Part shown: positions 9,501 to 19,213 of the stretch, piece by piece
Numbering within the stretch: the stretch's first letter is position 1
Layout of the letters: the number at the start of each line of letters is the position of its first letter
Source of the DNA: Ostreibacterium oceani
GTDB lineage: Bacteria; Pseudomonadota; Gammaproteobacteria; Cardiobacteriales; Ostreibacteriaceae
Direction: 5' to 3'
Assembly: GCF_009362845.1 (NCBI RefSeq)
Contig: NZ_WHNW01000002.1
Location: 124,001-188,000, forward strand
DNA: 64,000 nt
Notes under the pieces: model-generated
What the model was told of the DNA's origin: nothing
Database searches by the model: none
What the model saw: only the letters and a program-made list of their open reading frames with translations
Program-made: the position numbers and the translations under genes

Positions 9501-9624
9501 CGTCAAAAATCAAATCAGGCCGTCAACCGTCAAATCAGACCGCCTAGAAAATAGCACAAAAACACATTATAACATAGCGCTGCAACATCGCAATTCGCTT
9601 TCCTTCTAACACCTACACCTACAT

Positions 9625-10455
9625 TCATTTACCATTACACGCCATTGTCACGCGTTCGTGGCCCGCCAAATCTCGTTGTGTTTTGATTGCTCGCCAATTA
9701 GCGCCGAAAAGCGCGCGGACAGCTTCGCCCTGGTTATACCCGTGCTCTAGCAACAGCCAACCGTCCTGAGTCAACACCGTCTCGGCCTGCGCAATAATCG
9801 TTTTGATATCAGCCAAGCCGTTATCGTCAGACACTAACGCATGATGTGGCTCATGGGCTAATGCAGGCAAATGGGCATCATCAGCGTCGATATACGGTGG
9901 ATTACTCACGATGCAATCCATACTTTGGGGGGCAAAACCAGTCAGCCATGACGTCTGTCTGAGCTCGATAGGCGCACGTTGCCACTTGACCGCATTAGCA
10001 GTGGCAATAGCCAATGCCTTGGCGCAACAATCCGTTGCGGTAATGTGGGCATGCGGTAATTCACGACTTAGCGCAATGGCAATCGCACCACTGCCTGTGC
10101 CCAAATCGACAAAGCGGCTAGTTGTCTGCTGCGGATAGAGGTTCAACACCGCATCGATTACCGCTTCAGTATCGCTACGCGGAATGAGCGTGTCAGGGCT
10201 AACCACTAAGCGCATATCCCAAAAATCTTGATAGCCAATGATATAGGCCAGCGGCATACCTGTCGTTAGTTGCTGCATGGCGGCATCCAGCTGCACCAAC
10301 AACGCTTTTGTGAGCGGTATCTCTGGGTAATTGCGAAAAAACGCACGAGGCTTTTGGCAGTAATGGCTTAGTAACCATTCTGCAACGATAGCGTCATCAA
10401 CAGCGCTCAACTGTTTTTTTGCCTGTTCAAGCCACGTTGAAACGGTTACCGCCAT
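9625..10455 (-). CDS. prmC: Release factor glutamine methyltransferase
   Basis: Methylates the Gln of the GGQ motif in release factors RF1 and RF2 using S-adenosylmethionine. The 276-residue protein has an N-terminal helical domain, the DLGTGSGAIAIAL SAM-binding loop and the catalytic NPPY motif. I chose ATG at 10455, which has GGAGG at good spacing; the GTG at 10464 is too close to that site. It follows prfA, its substrate gene, in the usual hemA-prfA-prmC order. Confidence 0.95.
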   Translation of the reverse strand: MAVTVSTWLEQAKKQLSAVDDAIVAEWLLSHYCQKPRAFFRNYPEIPLTKALLVQLDAAMQQLTTGMPLAYIIGYQDFWDMRLVVSPDTLIPRSDTEAVIDAVLNLYPQQTTSRFVDLGTGSGAIAIALSRELPHAHITATDCCAKALAIATANAVKWQRAPIELRQTSWLTGFAPQSMDCIVSNPPYIDADDAHLPALAHEPHHALVSDDNGLADIKTIIAQAETVLTQDGWLLLEHGYNQGEAVRALFGANWRAIKTQRDLAGHERVTMACNGK

Positions 10456-10519
10456 CTGCCCCACCCTCCGTACAAAAACCTTAAACCATTACCGTCAATC
10501 CAATAGCGTCTAATCGTGA

Positions 10520-11614
10520 TTAATACGGTTGTTGCTGGAGGTCTGCTAATAAGTCCGCCTGATACTCCTGAATCAACGGCAAAATAACCAGATCCAACGA
10601 GCCTTGCAATACCTCATCGAGCTTGTACAGCGTTAGATTAATGCGGTGATCAGTGACACGCCCCTGTGGAAAATTGTAAGTACGAATTCGATCCGAGCGG
10701 TCGCCTGTGCCGACTAAGTTACGCCGCATTTCAGACTGCGCTTGTTGTTGTTTTTGTCTTTGGGCATCGAGCAATTTCGCCTGTAGTAAGCTCATTGCGC
10801 GCGCGCGATTTTTGTGCTGCGAACGCTCATCTTGGCATTCAACGACTACGCCAGTGGGGATATGCGTAATCCGAATTGCTGAATCAGTCTTGTTAACGTG
10901 CTGACCACCTGCACCGGATGCGCGAAAGGTATCCACCCGCAAATCACCCGCATTAATATCAAATTCATCGACCGTTTCAACCTCAGGCATAATGGCCACC
11001 GTAGCCGCCGAGGTATGGATCCGCCCTTGCGATTCAGTTTCTGGCACGCGCTGTACTCGATGGGCGCCCGATTCAAATTTGAGCTTTGAATACGCGCCTT
11101 GGCCAATCACGCGCGTGATGATTTTATTATAACCACCATGTTCGGCGTCGCTTTCTGACAGTATTTCGATTTGCCAGCGCTGTGTTTCAGCGTACTTACT
11201 GTACATCCGAAATAAATCACCTGCAAAAATACTCGCTTCATCACCGCCTGTGCCCGCGCGAATTTCTAAAAAAACATTATTATCGTCATGCGGGTCTTTG
11301 GGTAACAGCAAAATTTGCAGCTGCTCATTGAGCGTTTCAATCTCTGCCTTCGCCTCATCGATTTCTAATGCTGCAAGCTCTGCGAGCTCTTTGTCATCAC
11401 CATCGAGGATTTCTTGACCTTCTATCACCACCTGTTCGGCTGCTTTTAAGGCTTCCACCGTTTTTTGTAGCGGCTCTAATGACGCATATTCTTGGGAAAG
11501 TTGACGAAATTGATTTTGATTGCCGATAACCTCTGGGTCTGACAACAAGCCACTCACCTCTTCGTAGCGTTCACAGAGTTCGTCAAGTTTTTTTAATAAA
11601 CTGGCATTGAGCAT
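10520..11614 (-). CDS. prfA: Peptide chain release factor 1
   Basis: Class I release factor that reads UAA and UAG and triggers peptidyl-tRNA hydrolysis. The 364-residue protein has the GGQ motif at residues 236-238 ([15 protein letters not shown]), which enters the peptidyl transferase centre and is the target of PrmC. The helical N-terminal domain and [14 protein letters not shown] segment are standard. It lies between hemA and prmC on the same strand. A 9-bp duplication (ttatagtgg) stands just upstream of the start. Confidence 0.97.
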   Translation of the reverse strand: MLNASLLKKLDELCERYEEVSGLLSDPEVIGNQNQFRQLSQEYASLEPLQKTVEALKAAEQVVIEGQEILDGDDKELAELAALEIDEAKAEIETLNEQLQILLLPKDPHDDNNVFLEIRAGTGGDEASIFAGDLFRMYSKYAETQRWQIEILSESDAEHGGYNKIITRVIGQGAYSKLKFESGAHRVQRVPETESQGRIHTSAATVAIMPEVETVDEFDINAGDLRVDTFRASGAGGQHVNKTDSAIRITHIPTGVVVECQDERSQHKNRARAMSLLQAKLLDAQRQKQQQAQSEMRRNLVGTGDRSDRIRTYNFPQGRVTDHRINLTLYKLDEVLQGSLDLVILPLIQEYQADLLADLQQQPY

Positions 11615-11677
11615 AAAATATTTGGCTGGTTATAGTGGTTATAGTGGTTATCGCGATGGGTACGATGAATAAAGTAT

Positions 11678-12925
11678 TTAGTCGAGATTATACACAGATT
11701 TGATTTCTTCTAACAGACTAGCGTGCCCCTTTTCGCCAACACGGCGCACCAATACACTGGGGTGGTGTGTCAATTTATTGGTCAACTGGTTTGCTAACGC
11801 TTCTAAAACATCAGCTGCGGGGTCACCGTTTTCGATGCGTTTGAGTGCTTGTTGGGTTAGCTGTGTTTTCTCTTGGTGTGCATAGTCGTGAATACTTTTA
11901 ATCAGCTGGCGGTGCTGATGCAATCCGAGCCAGTTGTTAAAATTGTCGTTATACACCTCAATCATGGCTTCGGCCTCTTGGGCGGCTTGCTGCCGTAGTG
12001 ACTGATTTTTTTGGACAATACCTTGTAAGTCATCCACTGAAAACAAATACGCATTTTCTAATTGCTTGATGCGTGGATCAATATCCCTAGGCACCGCCAA
12101 ATCGATTAATAGCTGCATCCGATATTTACGCTGCTTTTGCCCCGCTAAAATCGTCGCTAAATCGACGGTATAGTCACCGCGACCCGTCGTCGAAAAAACC
12201 ATATCGGCTTCGTGAAGATGCGCTGTTAGCTGTGCTAACGGCATTGCATAACCATTGACTTCATTGGCCAAGGCTTGGGCTTTGTGTACGTCACGGTTGG
12301 CAATCAGTATATTACGCACGCCTTTTTTCATCAGCGTTTTAGCGACCAGTGTGCCTGTCTGACCTGCACCAATCACCAGCACGGTAACGTCTTTATATGA
12401 CGAAAAAAACTCTTCTGTGAGCTTGGCAGCCACATACACCATAGACACCGAGTTTTCTCCTAATTTTGTGTTGTTACGGACATTTTTAGCCACATAAAAT
12501 GCTTCTTGAAAAAGCCGTGTCAATAATTTTCTGGCGGTATTGTGCGTAACCGATAGTTGAAATGCAGATTTGATTTGTCCTAGCACTTGTGGCTCACCAA
12601 TAACCATCGAGTCCAACCCCGTCGCCACACGGAACAAGTGCTTTGATGCCGCTGCATTGTGGTAAGTATAAGTATGCGACTTCAGTGCATCATAGCTGAC
12701 TTGGTGAAAATCAGACATCCATTCGTATAATGCCTGTTCAGATTTTGCGTTCGCCACATATAACTCGGTTCGATTGCAGGTTGAAAAGACAACAGCCTCA
12801 TCCGCCAATTGTGCCTGACAAATAGACTGCATCGCCATAGGTAACTGGCTTTCAGGCACATTTAGTTGTTCCCTTAAATCAATTGACGCGGTTTTATGAT
12901 TGACACCAACCGTAAGTAATGACAT
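11678..12925 (-). CDS. hemA: Glutamyl-tRNA reductase
   Basis: First committed enzyme of the C5 tetrapyrrole route, reducing glutamyl-tRNA(Glu) to glutamate-1-semialdehyde with NADPH. The 415-residue protein has the N-terminal GVNHKTA motif and the catalytic Cys50 in FSTCNRTELY. These are followed by a Rossmann domain (VIGAGQTG) and a helical dimerisation tail. It is the first gene of hemA-prfA-prmC and diverges from the TPR-protein gene, with about 100 bp between the two starts. This is the arrangement seen in Pseudomonas and relatives. Confidence 0.97.
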   Translation of the reverse strand: MSLLTVGVNHKTASIDLREQLNVPESQLPMAMQSICQAQLADEAVVFSTCNRTELYVANAKSEQALYEWMSDFHQVSYDALKSHTYTYHNAAASKHLFRVATGLDSMVIGEPQVLGQIKSAFQLSVTHNTARKLLTRLFQEAFYVAKNVRNNTKLGENSVSMVYVAAKLTEEFFSSYKDVTVLVIGAGQTGTLVAKTLMKKGVRNILIANRDVHKAQALANEVNGYAMPLAQLTAHLHEADMVFSTTGRGDYTVDLATILAGQKQRKYRMQLLIDLAVPRDIDPRIKQLENAYLFSVDDLQGIVQKNQSLRQQAAQEAEAMIEVYNDNFNNWLGLHQHRQLIKSIHDYAHQEKTQLTQQALKRIENGDPAADVLEALANQLTNKLTHHPSVLVRRVGEKGHASLLEEIKSVYNLD

Positions 12926-13023
12926 GCTTAAACTATTCGCTCATTTTATTTGTTATACTAGTTAAGTCTAATTATACGAAAAAACCCACGAAAAAGCCCA
13001 CAAAAAACACGGAAATCATCACC

Positions 13024-14793
13024 ATGAGAGCATTTTTTTCCCTTAGCCAATATCGATTCCAGTCGCTCAATCAGCCCTACGGCTTTCTGGCATTACTCGC
13101 TACCATCACTTGGGCGGGCACTTTGGCAAGTACTTTGGCTATCGCCAAAGACACACCAACCGCTGAAAAACCCACTTCACCGGCCGCCCAACAAACCCAA
13201 CCTTGGGATGAAAATAGCCAAGCAGTTTATGATTTGATGCTGGCACAATTTCAAAATGCTAACGCCGATTATCAAGGCTCTGTGGATACCTTGGTCAAAT
13301 ATGCCAAAGAAGCCAAAGAACCCGGGTTATTTGCCACTGCCTATCGCGCCACACTCAGAACAGAACGCTACGCACAAGCCGTCGAAGTCGCCAAAGCGTG
13401 GCAAGCGGTCTCTCAAGCCGATTTAAAAAAATTCGAAATCCTCGCACTGGCGTTAAATAACCAGTCTGCACTCGCTGTCGCAGAAATTGAACAATACCTC
13501 GAACAAGACGACACCAAGACGCAGGCAGACCAATTTTCTCAAATCTTAACCAGCCTTTGGTACAAACCAGGCATTCTTGAGACCGTTGAGTTGCTACACA
13601 AAAAATACCCAGACGAAACCTACATCCAATACGACTTGGTGAATTTATTGCGCTGGCATGGGCATATCGACCAAGCCATCGCCATTCTGGACCATGCGTT
13701 GTTCAAATCACCTAGAGACCTAGACCTCATCCAGTTTAAGTCGGATGTCTATCGCTACAGCCTCAGAGTTGACGAGGCACATGAGGTGTGGACGGCGCTA
13801 CTTAAGGACTACCCTAACGATCCACAATTTCAATTTGCATACGCGCAATTTCTCTACGATGCGTATGATTTTTCGGCGGCTAAATCTGTACTCACAGAAA
13901 TCAAAGACCGTACGCGACAAACGACAATCAACCAGTTATTAATGGCAACACACATCCAGCTTGATGAATTCGATAGCGCTGAGGCCGTTATTGCGTGGGA
14001 TAACCTCGAACAAGACCAGCGCGATCAGCTTCGCTATCAACTCGGACTAATGCTATTAGACAAAAAACAATACGCACCAGCCAAAACGCAACTTGCGCAT
14101 ATTGACGAAGACAGCTTGTTTGCATTAGATGCTGCCACTGCAATTGGCCAAGCACACTACGCCAACAACATCCAAGCAGGCGAAGACTGGTTTGCGCAAA
14201 TCGCCGAAACTCACCATCTGAGCCAATACGAAATCACCCAAATAAAGGCACAAACGCTATTGGCTATCGAGCGACCACAATTGGCGTTGGAATTACTCAA
14301 CGCCTACCTAAACGAAAACCCACAAGATCAAGATATGCGCTACACTCGTAGCTTAGTGGCCGCAGAAAACGGCCTACAAAAACAAGCCATCGAAGACCTC
14401 AAACTCATGCATACACGCTCACCTGAAAACGCTGATGTGCAAAATGCACTGGGCTACACGATGCTGAGCCAACCCAACCAATTAGACGAAGCGATGCAGC
14501 TCATTAAAAAAGCCCTATTCAGCCAACCAAACAGCCCCGCTGTTGTTGATAGCAAAGGCTGGGGCTTGTACCTACAAGGCGATTACGACGCCGCGTTGCC
14601 GTACTTTCGCTACGCGTATGCTAACTACACCGATGGTGAAATCATTGGTCATTATATTCTCGGGTTGTATCACGCAGGTCACGTTGCCCTAGCTAAACAG
14701 CTCTATGACTTAGAAAGCCAGTACACGCCAAACCTAAAAAAATTAGCGCATTTTGCGCCTGATTTTGAAAAAACCATCCTGAAATCAGACTGA
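13024..14793 (+). CDS. Exported TPR-repeat protein upstream of lolB
   Basis: A 589-residue protein with a hydrophobic N-terminal export segment and then helical tetratricopeptide-like repeats to the end. The clearest repeats are near the C-terminus (ENADVQNALGYTML, PAVVDSKGWGLYLQGDYDAALPYF). A TPR protein at this position, between hemA and lolB, is a known gammaproteobacterial arrangement (for example PA4667 of Pseudomonas aeruginosa), but its function is not established. ATG at 13024 is chosen with GGAAA upstream; a longer frame from 12919 would overlap the hemA start. Confidence 0.85.
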   Translation: MRAFFSLSQYRFQSLNQPYGFLALLATITWAGTLASTLAIAKDTPTAEKPTSPAAQQTQPWDENSQAVYDLMLAQFQNANADYQGSVDTLVKYAKEAKEPGLFATAYRATLRTERYAQAVEVAKAWQAVSQADLKKFEILALALNNQSALAVAEIEQYLEQDDTKTQADQFSQILTSLWYKPGILETVELLHKKYPDETYIQYDLVNLLRWHGHIDQAIAILDHALFKSPRDLDLIQFKSDVYRYSLRVDEAHEVWTALLKDYPNDPQFQFAYAQFLYDAYDFSAAKSVLTEIKDRTRQTTINQLLMATHIQLDEFDSAEAVIAWDNLEQDQRDQLRYQLGLMLLDKKQYAPAKTQLAHIDEDSLFALDAATAIGQAHYANNIQAGEDWFAQIAETHHLSQYEITQIKAQTLLAIERPQLALELLNAYLNENPQDQDMRYTRSLVAAENGLQKQAIEDLKLMHTRSPENADVQNALGYTMLSQPNQLDEAMQLIKKALFSQPNSPAVVDSKGWGLYLQGDYDAALPYFRYAYANYTDGEIIGHYILGLYHAGHVALAKQLYDLESQYTPNLKKLAHFAPDFEKTILKSD

Positions 14794-14846
14794 TTCATTC
14801 AGAGCAATCCATTTAGAATAATTTATCAATCAATCGCTTAATAACC

Positions 14847-15458
14847 ATGCATCAATCAACTACCCCAAAAGAAACCGTTTATACGGTATTACTGCTTATC
14901 ACCTTGCTCGGTTTAGTCGGGTGCGCAAGCCAACAAAAATCAATCAGTCAAGCCCCTACGCAGTGGCAACTGTCTGGGAAAATTGCAGTGTCAACACCCA
15001 ACACACGCTGCCAAACTGAAAACTGCCCACCCAGCAGCAGCCAAGGCAATCTGGCTTGGATACAGCAAAATGCGCAATTTGACATCACGCTACGCGACCC
15101 GTTTAATCGCGTTATCATGCAAATAAAAGGCGACACGGATACACTCCAAGCAACCGCCCCAGAACAACCAACCATCACAGCAGTACCGACAGACTTCATC
15201 CAGCAACTGCTCAACGATAGCGCCATTCCAGCAGGTGATATCCAATTAACACCAACTGACTTACGCTACTGGATAACAGGTCGCCCTGCGCCTAGCAGCC
15301 CTGTTACCGATAAACAAGCGGAGTCCTTCACCCAAAACGGCTACCAAATTGACGCCAAACAATGGCGTAATACCGAGATAGGTTATATGCCCTCAATTAT
15401 TGATGTCAAAAAGTCGGGATTTCGTTTGCGCATTATTGCCCAACGCTGGACACGTTAA
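14847..15458 (+). CDS. lolB: Outer-membrane lipoprotein LolB
   Basis: Receives lipoproteins from periplasmic LolA and inserts them into the outer membrane. The 203-residue precursor has a signal peptide and an LVGC lipobox with Cys26. It then shows the LolB pattern WQLSGKIAV, a GNLAWIQQ strand and a C-terminal FRLRIIAQRW. An insertion with two Cys (RCQTENCPPSS) sits near residues 54-60, which could form a disulfide. It lies between the TPR protein and ispE, as in other gammaproteobacteria. Confidence 0.92.
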   Translation: MHQSTTPKETVYTVLLLITLLGLVGCASQQKSISQAPTQWQLSGKIAVSTPNTRCQTENCPPSSSQGNLAWIQQNAQFDITLRDPFNRVIMQIKGDTDTLQATAPEQPTITAVPTDFIQQLLNDSAIPAGDIQLTPTDLRYWITGRPAPSSPVTDKQAESFTQNGYQIDAKQWRNTEIGYMPSIIDVKKSGFRLRIIAQRWTR

Positions 15459-15470
15459 TCGCTTATTTCC

Positions 15471-15490
15471 ATTCGTTAGCATTCGTTAGT
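15471..15490. repeat. 10-bp duplication at the ispE start
   Basis: Two copies of attcgttag(c/t) stand back to back. The second copy contributes the first bases of the likely GTG start of ispE. Confidence 0.75.
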
Positions 15491-16391
15491 GGCAAAGGTG
15501 AGCAAACCAACAACTAATCGCTATACGGTTTTAGCACCCGCAAAGCTTAATTTATTTTTGCATGTCCATCAACTGCGACCCGATGGCTACCACAATCTCA
15601 ATACCTTTTTCCAGCTAGTCGACTTATGCGATACGCTCACTTTTCAGACGCGCACCGATAATCATATTGTCATCGACAACCCAGTACTGCGAGACAGCCG
15701 TGAACACAACGACAGGCACAACGACAAGCCTAACGAAGACTTATGCTACCAAGCTGCACAACGCCTTAAAGCCGTGACAGGCTATCCATATGGCATTGAT
15801 ATTCGCATTGATAAGCGCATACCCATCGGCGGTGGATTAGGCGGTGGCAGCAGTGATGCGGCAACCGTGTTATATGTGCTCAATCAATTATGGCAAACCC
15901 ATTTGCCACGCGAAGAACTATTAGCAATCGGACTAGCGTTAGGCGCTGATGTGCCTATTTTTCTTGTCGGTGAAAATGCCTATGCCTCAGGGCGGGGCGA
16001 GAAAATCACAACCGCTGCCAGTCCATTTTCACACGCACCTGCCACGCTGGTTATCCTATACCCTAAGGTCTTTGTTAGCACCGCAACATTATTTCATACC
16101 CCGCGCCTAAAAAAACGCGCCGATAGCCACGCCATGCCCGTGCTAAGCGATGTGTTTTTTGAAAATGACTTCACGACCGTAGCCTTTGAAAATTATCCAG
16201 AAATCAAAACAGCCGCCACGGCTTTATCTCAGTTTTCCCCTGCACATTTAACGGGTACAGGCAGCTGTCTGTACGCAGTACTTGACGACCCCAAAAAAGC
16301 TGATACAATAAGGCGCGCTTTAGCACATAAATACGATGTGTTTATCGTAAATACAATAAATCGATCTCCACTACTGGAGTTCAGCCTATAG
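15489..16391 (+). CDS. ispE: 4-diphosphocytidyl-2-C-methyl-D-erythritol kinase
   Basis: ATP-dependent kinase of the non-mevalonate isoprenoid pathway. The 300-residue GHMP kinase has [12 protein letters not shown] near the N-terminus, the ATP-binding [14 protein letters not shown] loop and the C-terminal [11 protein letters not shown] motif. The start is non-canonical: GTG at 15489, or GTG at 15498, with no nearby in-frame ATG. A 12-bp duplication encodes HNDRHNDK in a surface loop. The TAG stop runs into the tRNA-Gln gene by two bases. Confidence 0.94.
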   Translation: MAKVSKPTTNRYTVLAPAKLNLFLHVHQLRPDGYHNLNTFFQLVDLCDTLTFQTRTDNHIVIDNPVLRDSREHNDRHNDKPNEDLCYQAAQRLKAVTGYPYGIDIRIDKRIPIGGGLGGGSSDAATVLYVLNQLWQTHLPREELLAIGLALGADVPIFLVGENAYASGRGEKITTAASPFSHAPATLVILYPKVFVSTATLFHTPRLKKRADSHAMPVLSDVFFENDFTTVAFENYPEIKTAATALSQFSPAHLTGTGSCLYAVLDDPKKADTIRRALAHKYDVFIVNTINRSPLLEFSL

Positions 16392-16465
16392 GGGTATAGC
16401 CAAGCGGTTAAGGCACTGGTTTTTGATACCAGCATGCGAAGGTTCGAATCCTTCTACCCCTACCA
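16390..16465 (+). tRNA. tRNA-Gln (anticodon TTG)
   Basis: A 76-base cloverleaf with encoded CCA. The acceptor strands AGGGGTA and TACCCCT pair fully. The anticodon stem CTGGT/ACCAG encloses TTTTGAT with anticodon TTG at 16423-16425. The T arm is GAAGG-TTCGAAT-CCTTC. The first two bases belong to the ispE stop codon. The ispE-tRNA-Gln-prs order is conserved in gammaproteobacteria. Confidence 0.97.
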
Positions 16466-16515
16466 TTTTAATTCTAACAACCGACAATAGCGTGAATTTT
16501 GTGTCCAAAGGAAGC

Positions 16516-17457
16516 ATGACGATTTTTAGCGGCAATGCCAATCCGCAACTTGCCCGCCTTATCTCACAGCACCTTGGCTTACCTTTGGGGCAGGCCATGG
16601 TTGATCGATTCTCTGATGGAGAAATCAACATCGAGCTCAAAGAGAATGTTCGCGGCAAAGACGTTTTTATCATCCAGCCGACGTGCTCACCGACCAATGA
16701 CAACTTGATGGAGCTCATGGTCATGACCGACGCACTAAGACGTTCTTCGGCCCAACGAATCACCGCAGTCATGCCCTATTTCGGTTATTCTCGACAAGAC
16801 AGGCGACCACGGTCATCTCGCGTCGCCATCTCCGCCAAAGTCGTTGCTAACATGCTCACTGGCGCAGGGGTTGACCGCGTCCTCACGATTGATTTACACG
16901 CCGACCAAATCCAAGGTTTTTTTGATATTCCCGTTGACAATATTTACGCAACGCCTATTTTACTCAATGATATTTTATCGCTACAGCTTGATAACCCAAT
17001 GGTTGTCTCGCCCGATATCGGCGGTGTGCTTCGCGCGCGCGCTACAGCCAAACGCGTACCCGACGCTGCATTAGCCATTATTGACAAAAGACGGCCCAAG
17101 GCGAATGAGTCTGAGGTCATGAACATCATTGGCGAAAACATCGAAGGCAAAAACTGCTTATTGATTGACGACATGGTCGATACTGCTGGCACCCTAGCCA
17201 AAGCAGCAAACGCACTAAAAGACAAAGGCGCAAAATCCGTACGCGCCTATTGCACGCACCCTGTCCTATCAGGTAATGCCCTAAAAAACATAGAAAATTC
17301 AGCGCTAGATGAGTTGGTCGTGACCGACACTATCCCATTGCCTAAAAACATGCAAGCCTCCAAGCATATCCGTGTGGTCAGCGTCTCTGGACTGGTTGCC
17401 GAGAGCATTCGCCGAATCCATGTTGCCGAGTCTATTTCTAGTTTGTTCGTTGATTAA
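16516..17457 (+). CDS. prs: Ribose-phosphate pyrophosphokinase
   Basis: Makes PRPP from ribose-5-phosphate and ATP for nucleotide, histidine and tryptophan synthesis. The 313-residue length is normal. Motifs are [10 protein letters not shown], the [13 protein letters not shown] loop, [13 protein letters not shown], and the PRPP-binding [18 protein letters not shown] at 16516 is chosen with AAAGGAAG upstream. The open frame continues backwards into the tRNA gene but cannot be coding there. It follows tRNA-Gln by 50 bases. Confidence 0.97.
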   Translation: MTIFSGNANPQLARLISQHLGLPLGQAMVDRFSDGEINIELKENVRGKDVFIIQPTCSPTNDNLMELMVMTDALRRSSAQRITAVMPYFGYSRQDRRPRSSRVAISAKVVANMLTGAGVDRVLTIDLHADQIQGFFDIPVDNIYATPILLNDILSLQLDNPMVVSPDIGGVLRARATAKRVPDAALAIIDKRRPKANESEVMNIIGENIEGKNCLLIDDMVDTAGTLAKAANALKDKGAKSVRAYCTHPVLSGNALKNIENSALDELVVTDTIPLPKNMQASKHIRVVSVSGLVAESIRRIHVAESISSLFVD

Positions 17458-17870
17458 AGACATAAGCACTAATAACACCTCTGATACGCCTTTAACCAAC
17501 CTATAATACCGCCGCAAGACAATCCTGCGTTAACTACGACTATCTATAACGTTACCATTTGCTTTACGGCTTGCTCGGGACCTCAGACAGAAAAACATGG
17601 CTTTAACGAGACACATTAACGAGACACACGCAGTCATCAAAATAACACAGATTAAGCCCTCTGCACGAATACATTAGGATAAATACTACCTGCCCAAAAA
17701 GGCAGAATAAACGCTTGGAAAAATGCCACTAATAGGGTATTCTATTCGGCTGGTTAATTTGCGTTTTTACTTTCGTTTCATTTGTCAACGGGGTTGTCTG
17801 CGTCTAACCATCGGGTTTGCTATGGTCGCAATGGCAAACACCTTTTAAAAACTAATTTGGAGAAAATCAA
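17458..17870. other. Gene-free stretch between prs and rplY
   Basis: No gene is supported in these 413 bases. A TATAAT hexamer lies at 17502-17507 without a good -35 partner. A 13-bp duplication (ttaacgagacaca) lies near 17603. A small hairpin, CTGCC/GGCAG, lies at 17690-17705. Promoters for rplY are likely here but I cannot fix them. Confidence 0.5.
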
Positions 17871-18509
17871 ATGGCTAATTCATTTTTACTCAAAGCCGAG
17901 CCTCGGTCAGACATAGGGAAAGGTGCGAGCCGCCGCCTACGTCGCGAAGAAAAAATCCCAGCGGTTATTTACGGCGGTGATGGCGAAGCACAATCTATCA
18001 CGATCTCACATTTTGAAATACTCAAACACCTAAATAGCGATAGCTTTTACTCGCAGATTATTGATATTGATGTCAACGGTGACGTCACCGAAACCGTATT
18101 GCGCGATTTGCAACGCCACCCTTACAAACCAACGGTACTTCACGCCGATTTCCAGCGGGTTGTTCGCGGCCAAGAAATTACGGTTAACGTACCGCTACAC
18201 TTTTTAAATACTGAAAGCGCAGCAGGCGTTAAAGCAGGTGGCATCATGTCACAACACGTTATCAACGTAGAGATTCGTTGTCGTCCACGATTACTACCAG
18301 AGGCTATCGAAGTCGATGTTGCTAATTTAGGCATGAACGAAGCCCTACACCTGAGCGACTTAACACTACCCGAAGGTGTCGCTCTGACAGCCTTTGCAGA
18401 AGGTGACGCCGAGCAGGCCGATACCGCCGTCGTCTCAATCCACCCGCCAAAGACCAGCAGTAACGAAGAAGACACTGCCGAGGTCGAAGCAGAATCTGAA
18501 AACGAGTAA
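17871..18509 (+). CDS. rplY: Ribosomal protein L25, long (Ctc) form
   Basis: Binds 5S rRNA in the large subunit. The 212-residue protein is the two-domain form: an N-terminal L25 domain (RSDIGKGASRRLRREEKIPAV) and a C-terminal TL5/Ctc beta domain. It ends in an acidic tail. A GGAG ribosome site precedes ATG. pth follows 30 bp downstream, the usual prs-rplY-pth-ychF order. Confidence 0.96.
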   Translation: MANSFLLKAEPRSDIGKGASRRLRREEKIPAVIYGGDGEAQSITISHFEILKHLNSDSFYSQIIDIDVNGDVTETVLRDLQRHPYKPTVLHADFQRVVRGQEITVNVPLHFLNTESAAGVKAGGIMSQHVINVEIRCRPRLLPEAIEVDVANLGMNEALHLSDLTLPEGVALTAFAEGDAEQADTAVVSIHPPKTSSNEEDTAEVEAESENE

Positions 18510-18539
18510 TTCTCACCAAAACAATCACAATCATTTGTC

Positions 18540-19109
18540 ATGTCAAACATTAAACTAGTTGTTGGACTCGGCAATCCTGGTGAAAAATACGCAAAAACCC
18601 GCCACAACGCGGGTTTTTGGTTTTTGGAACAACTCACCCCCGTCACCAGCTTTAGTTTTAATAAAACATTTAATGGCGAAATCGCTGACGCACACATCGG
18701 CCAACACAAATGCTATTTATTCAAACCCACAACCTTTATGAATTTAAGCGGTGATGCCGTACAGCGTGTCATGCAATTTTATAAAATTACTGCCCCAGAA
18801 ATGCTTGTTGCGCACGATGAGCTTGATTTTCCCGCAGGTACCTGTCGTTTAAAAAAAGATGGCGGGCACGGTGGGCACAACGGATTGCGCGACATTATTA
18901 ATAAAACAGGTAATGCTAACTTCATGCGCCTTCGCATCGGGATAGACCATCCTGGCCACGCTTCACAAGTTGCCCATTATGTACTAAAATCACCAGGGCT
19001 AGCGGATAAAACACGCATAGACAATGCATTAATCGAGGCATGCAACGCCTTTAACGTACTCCTATCCGATGGCTTCGATGCCGCTGTACAGCAGTTGCAT
19101 CAGCGCTAA
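18540..19109 (+). CDS. pth: Peptidyl-tRNA hydrolase
   Basis: Recycles tRNA by cleaving peptidyl-tRNA released from stalled ribosomes. The 189-residue protein has VGLGNPGEKYAKTRHNAGFW with the catalytic His22. It also has the FMNLSG motif and an AHDELDFPAG segment holding the conserved Asp. The GGHGGHNGLRDI loop contacts the tRNA acceptor stem. It sits between rplY and ychF. Confidence 0.97.
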   Translation: MSNIKLVVGLGNPGEKYAKTRHNAGFWFLEQLTPVTSFSFNKTFNGEIADAHIGQHKCYLFKPTTFMNLSGDAVQRVMQFYKITAPEMLVAHDELDFPAGTCRLKKDGGHGGHNGLRDIINKTGNANFMRLRIGIDHPGHASQVAHYVLKSPGLADKTRIDNALIEACNAFNVLLSDGFDAAVQQLHQR

Positions 19110-19213
19110 CTCGACGCATTAATAACCACTACAAAAGCAATAAAACCAACACCTAAATCAGCATTACCTTACCATCAACACTTAACCATACTATACTGAG
19201 GTCACTACACAAT

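Noticed and set aside
10898-11106. Open frames on both strands inside prfA
   Set aside because: They lie wholly within the well-supported prfA gene and have no family features.
12919-13023. Longer N-terminus for the TPR protein
   Set aside because: It overlaps the hemA start and is Lys/Thr-rich. The ATG at 13024 is followed by an export signal.
16423-16515. Extended N-terminus of prs
   Set aside because: It would start inside the tRNA-Gln gene. The ATG at 16516 has a ribosome site and gives the family length.
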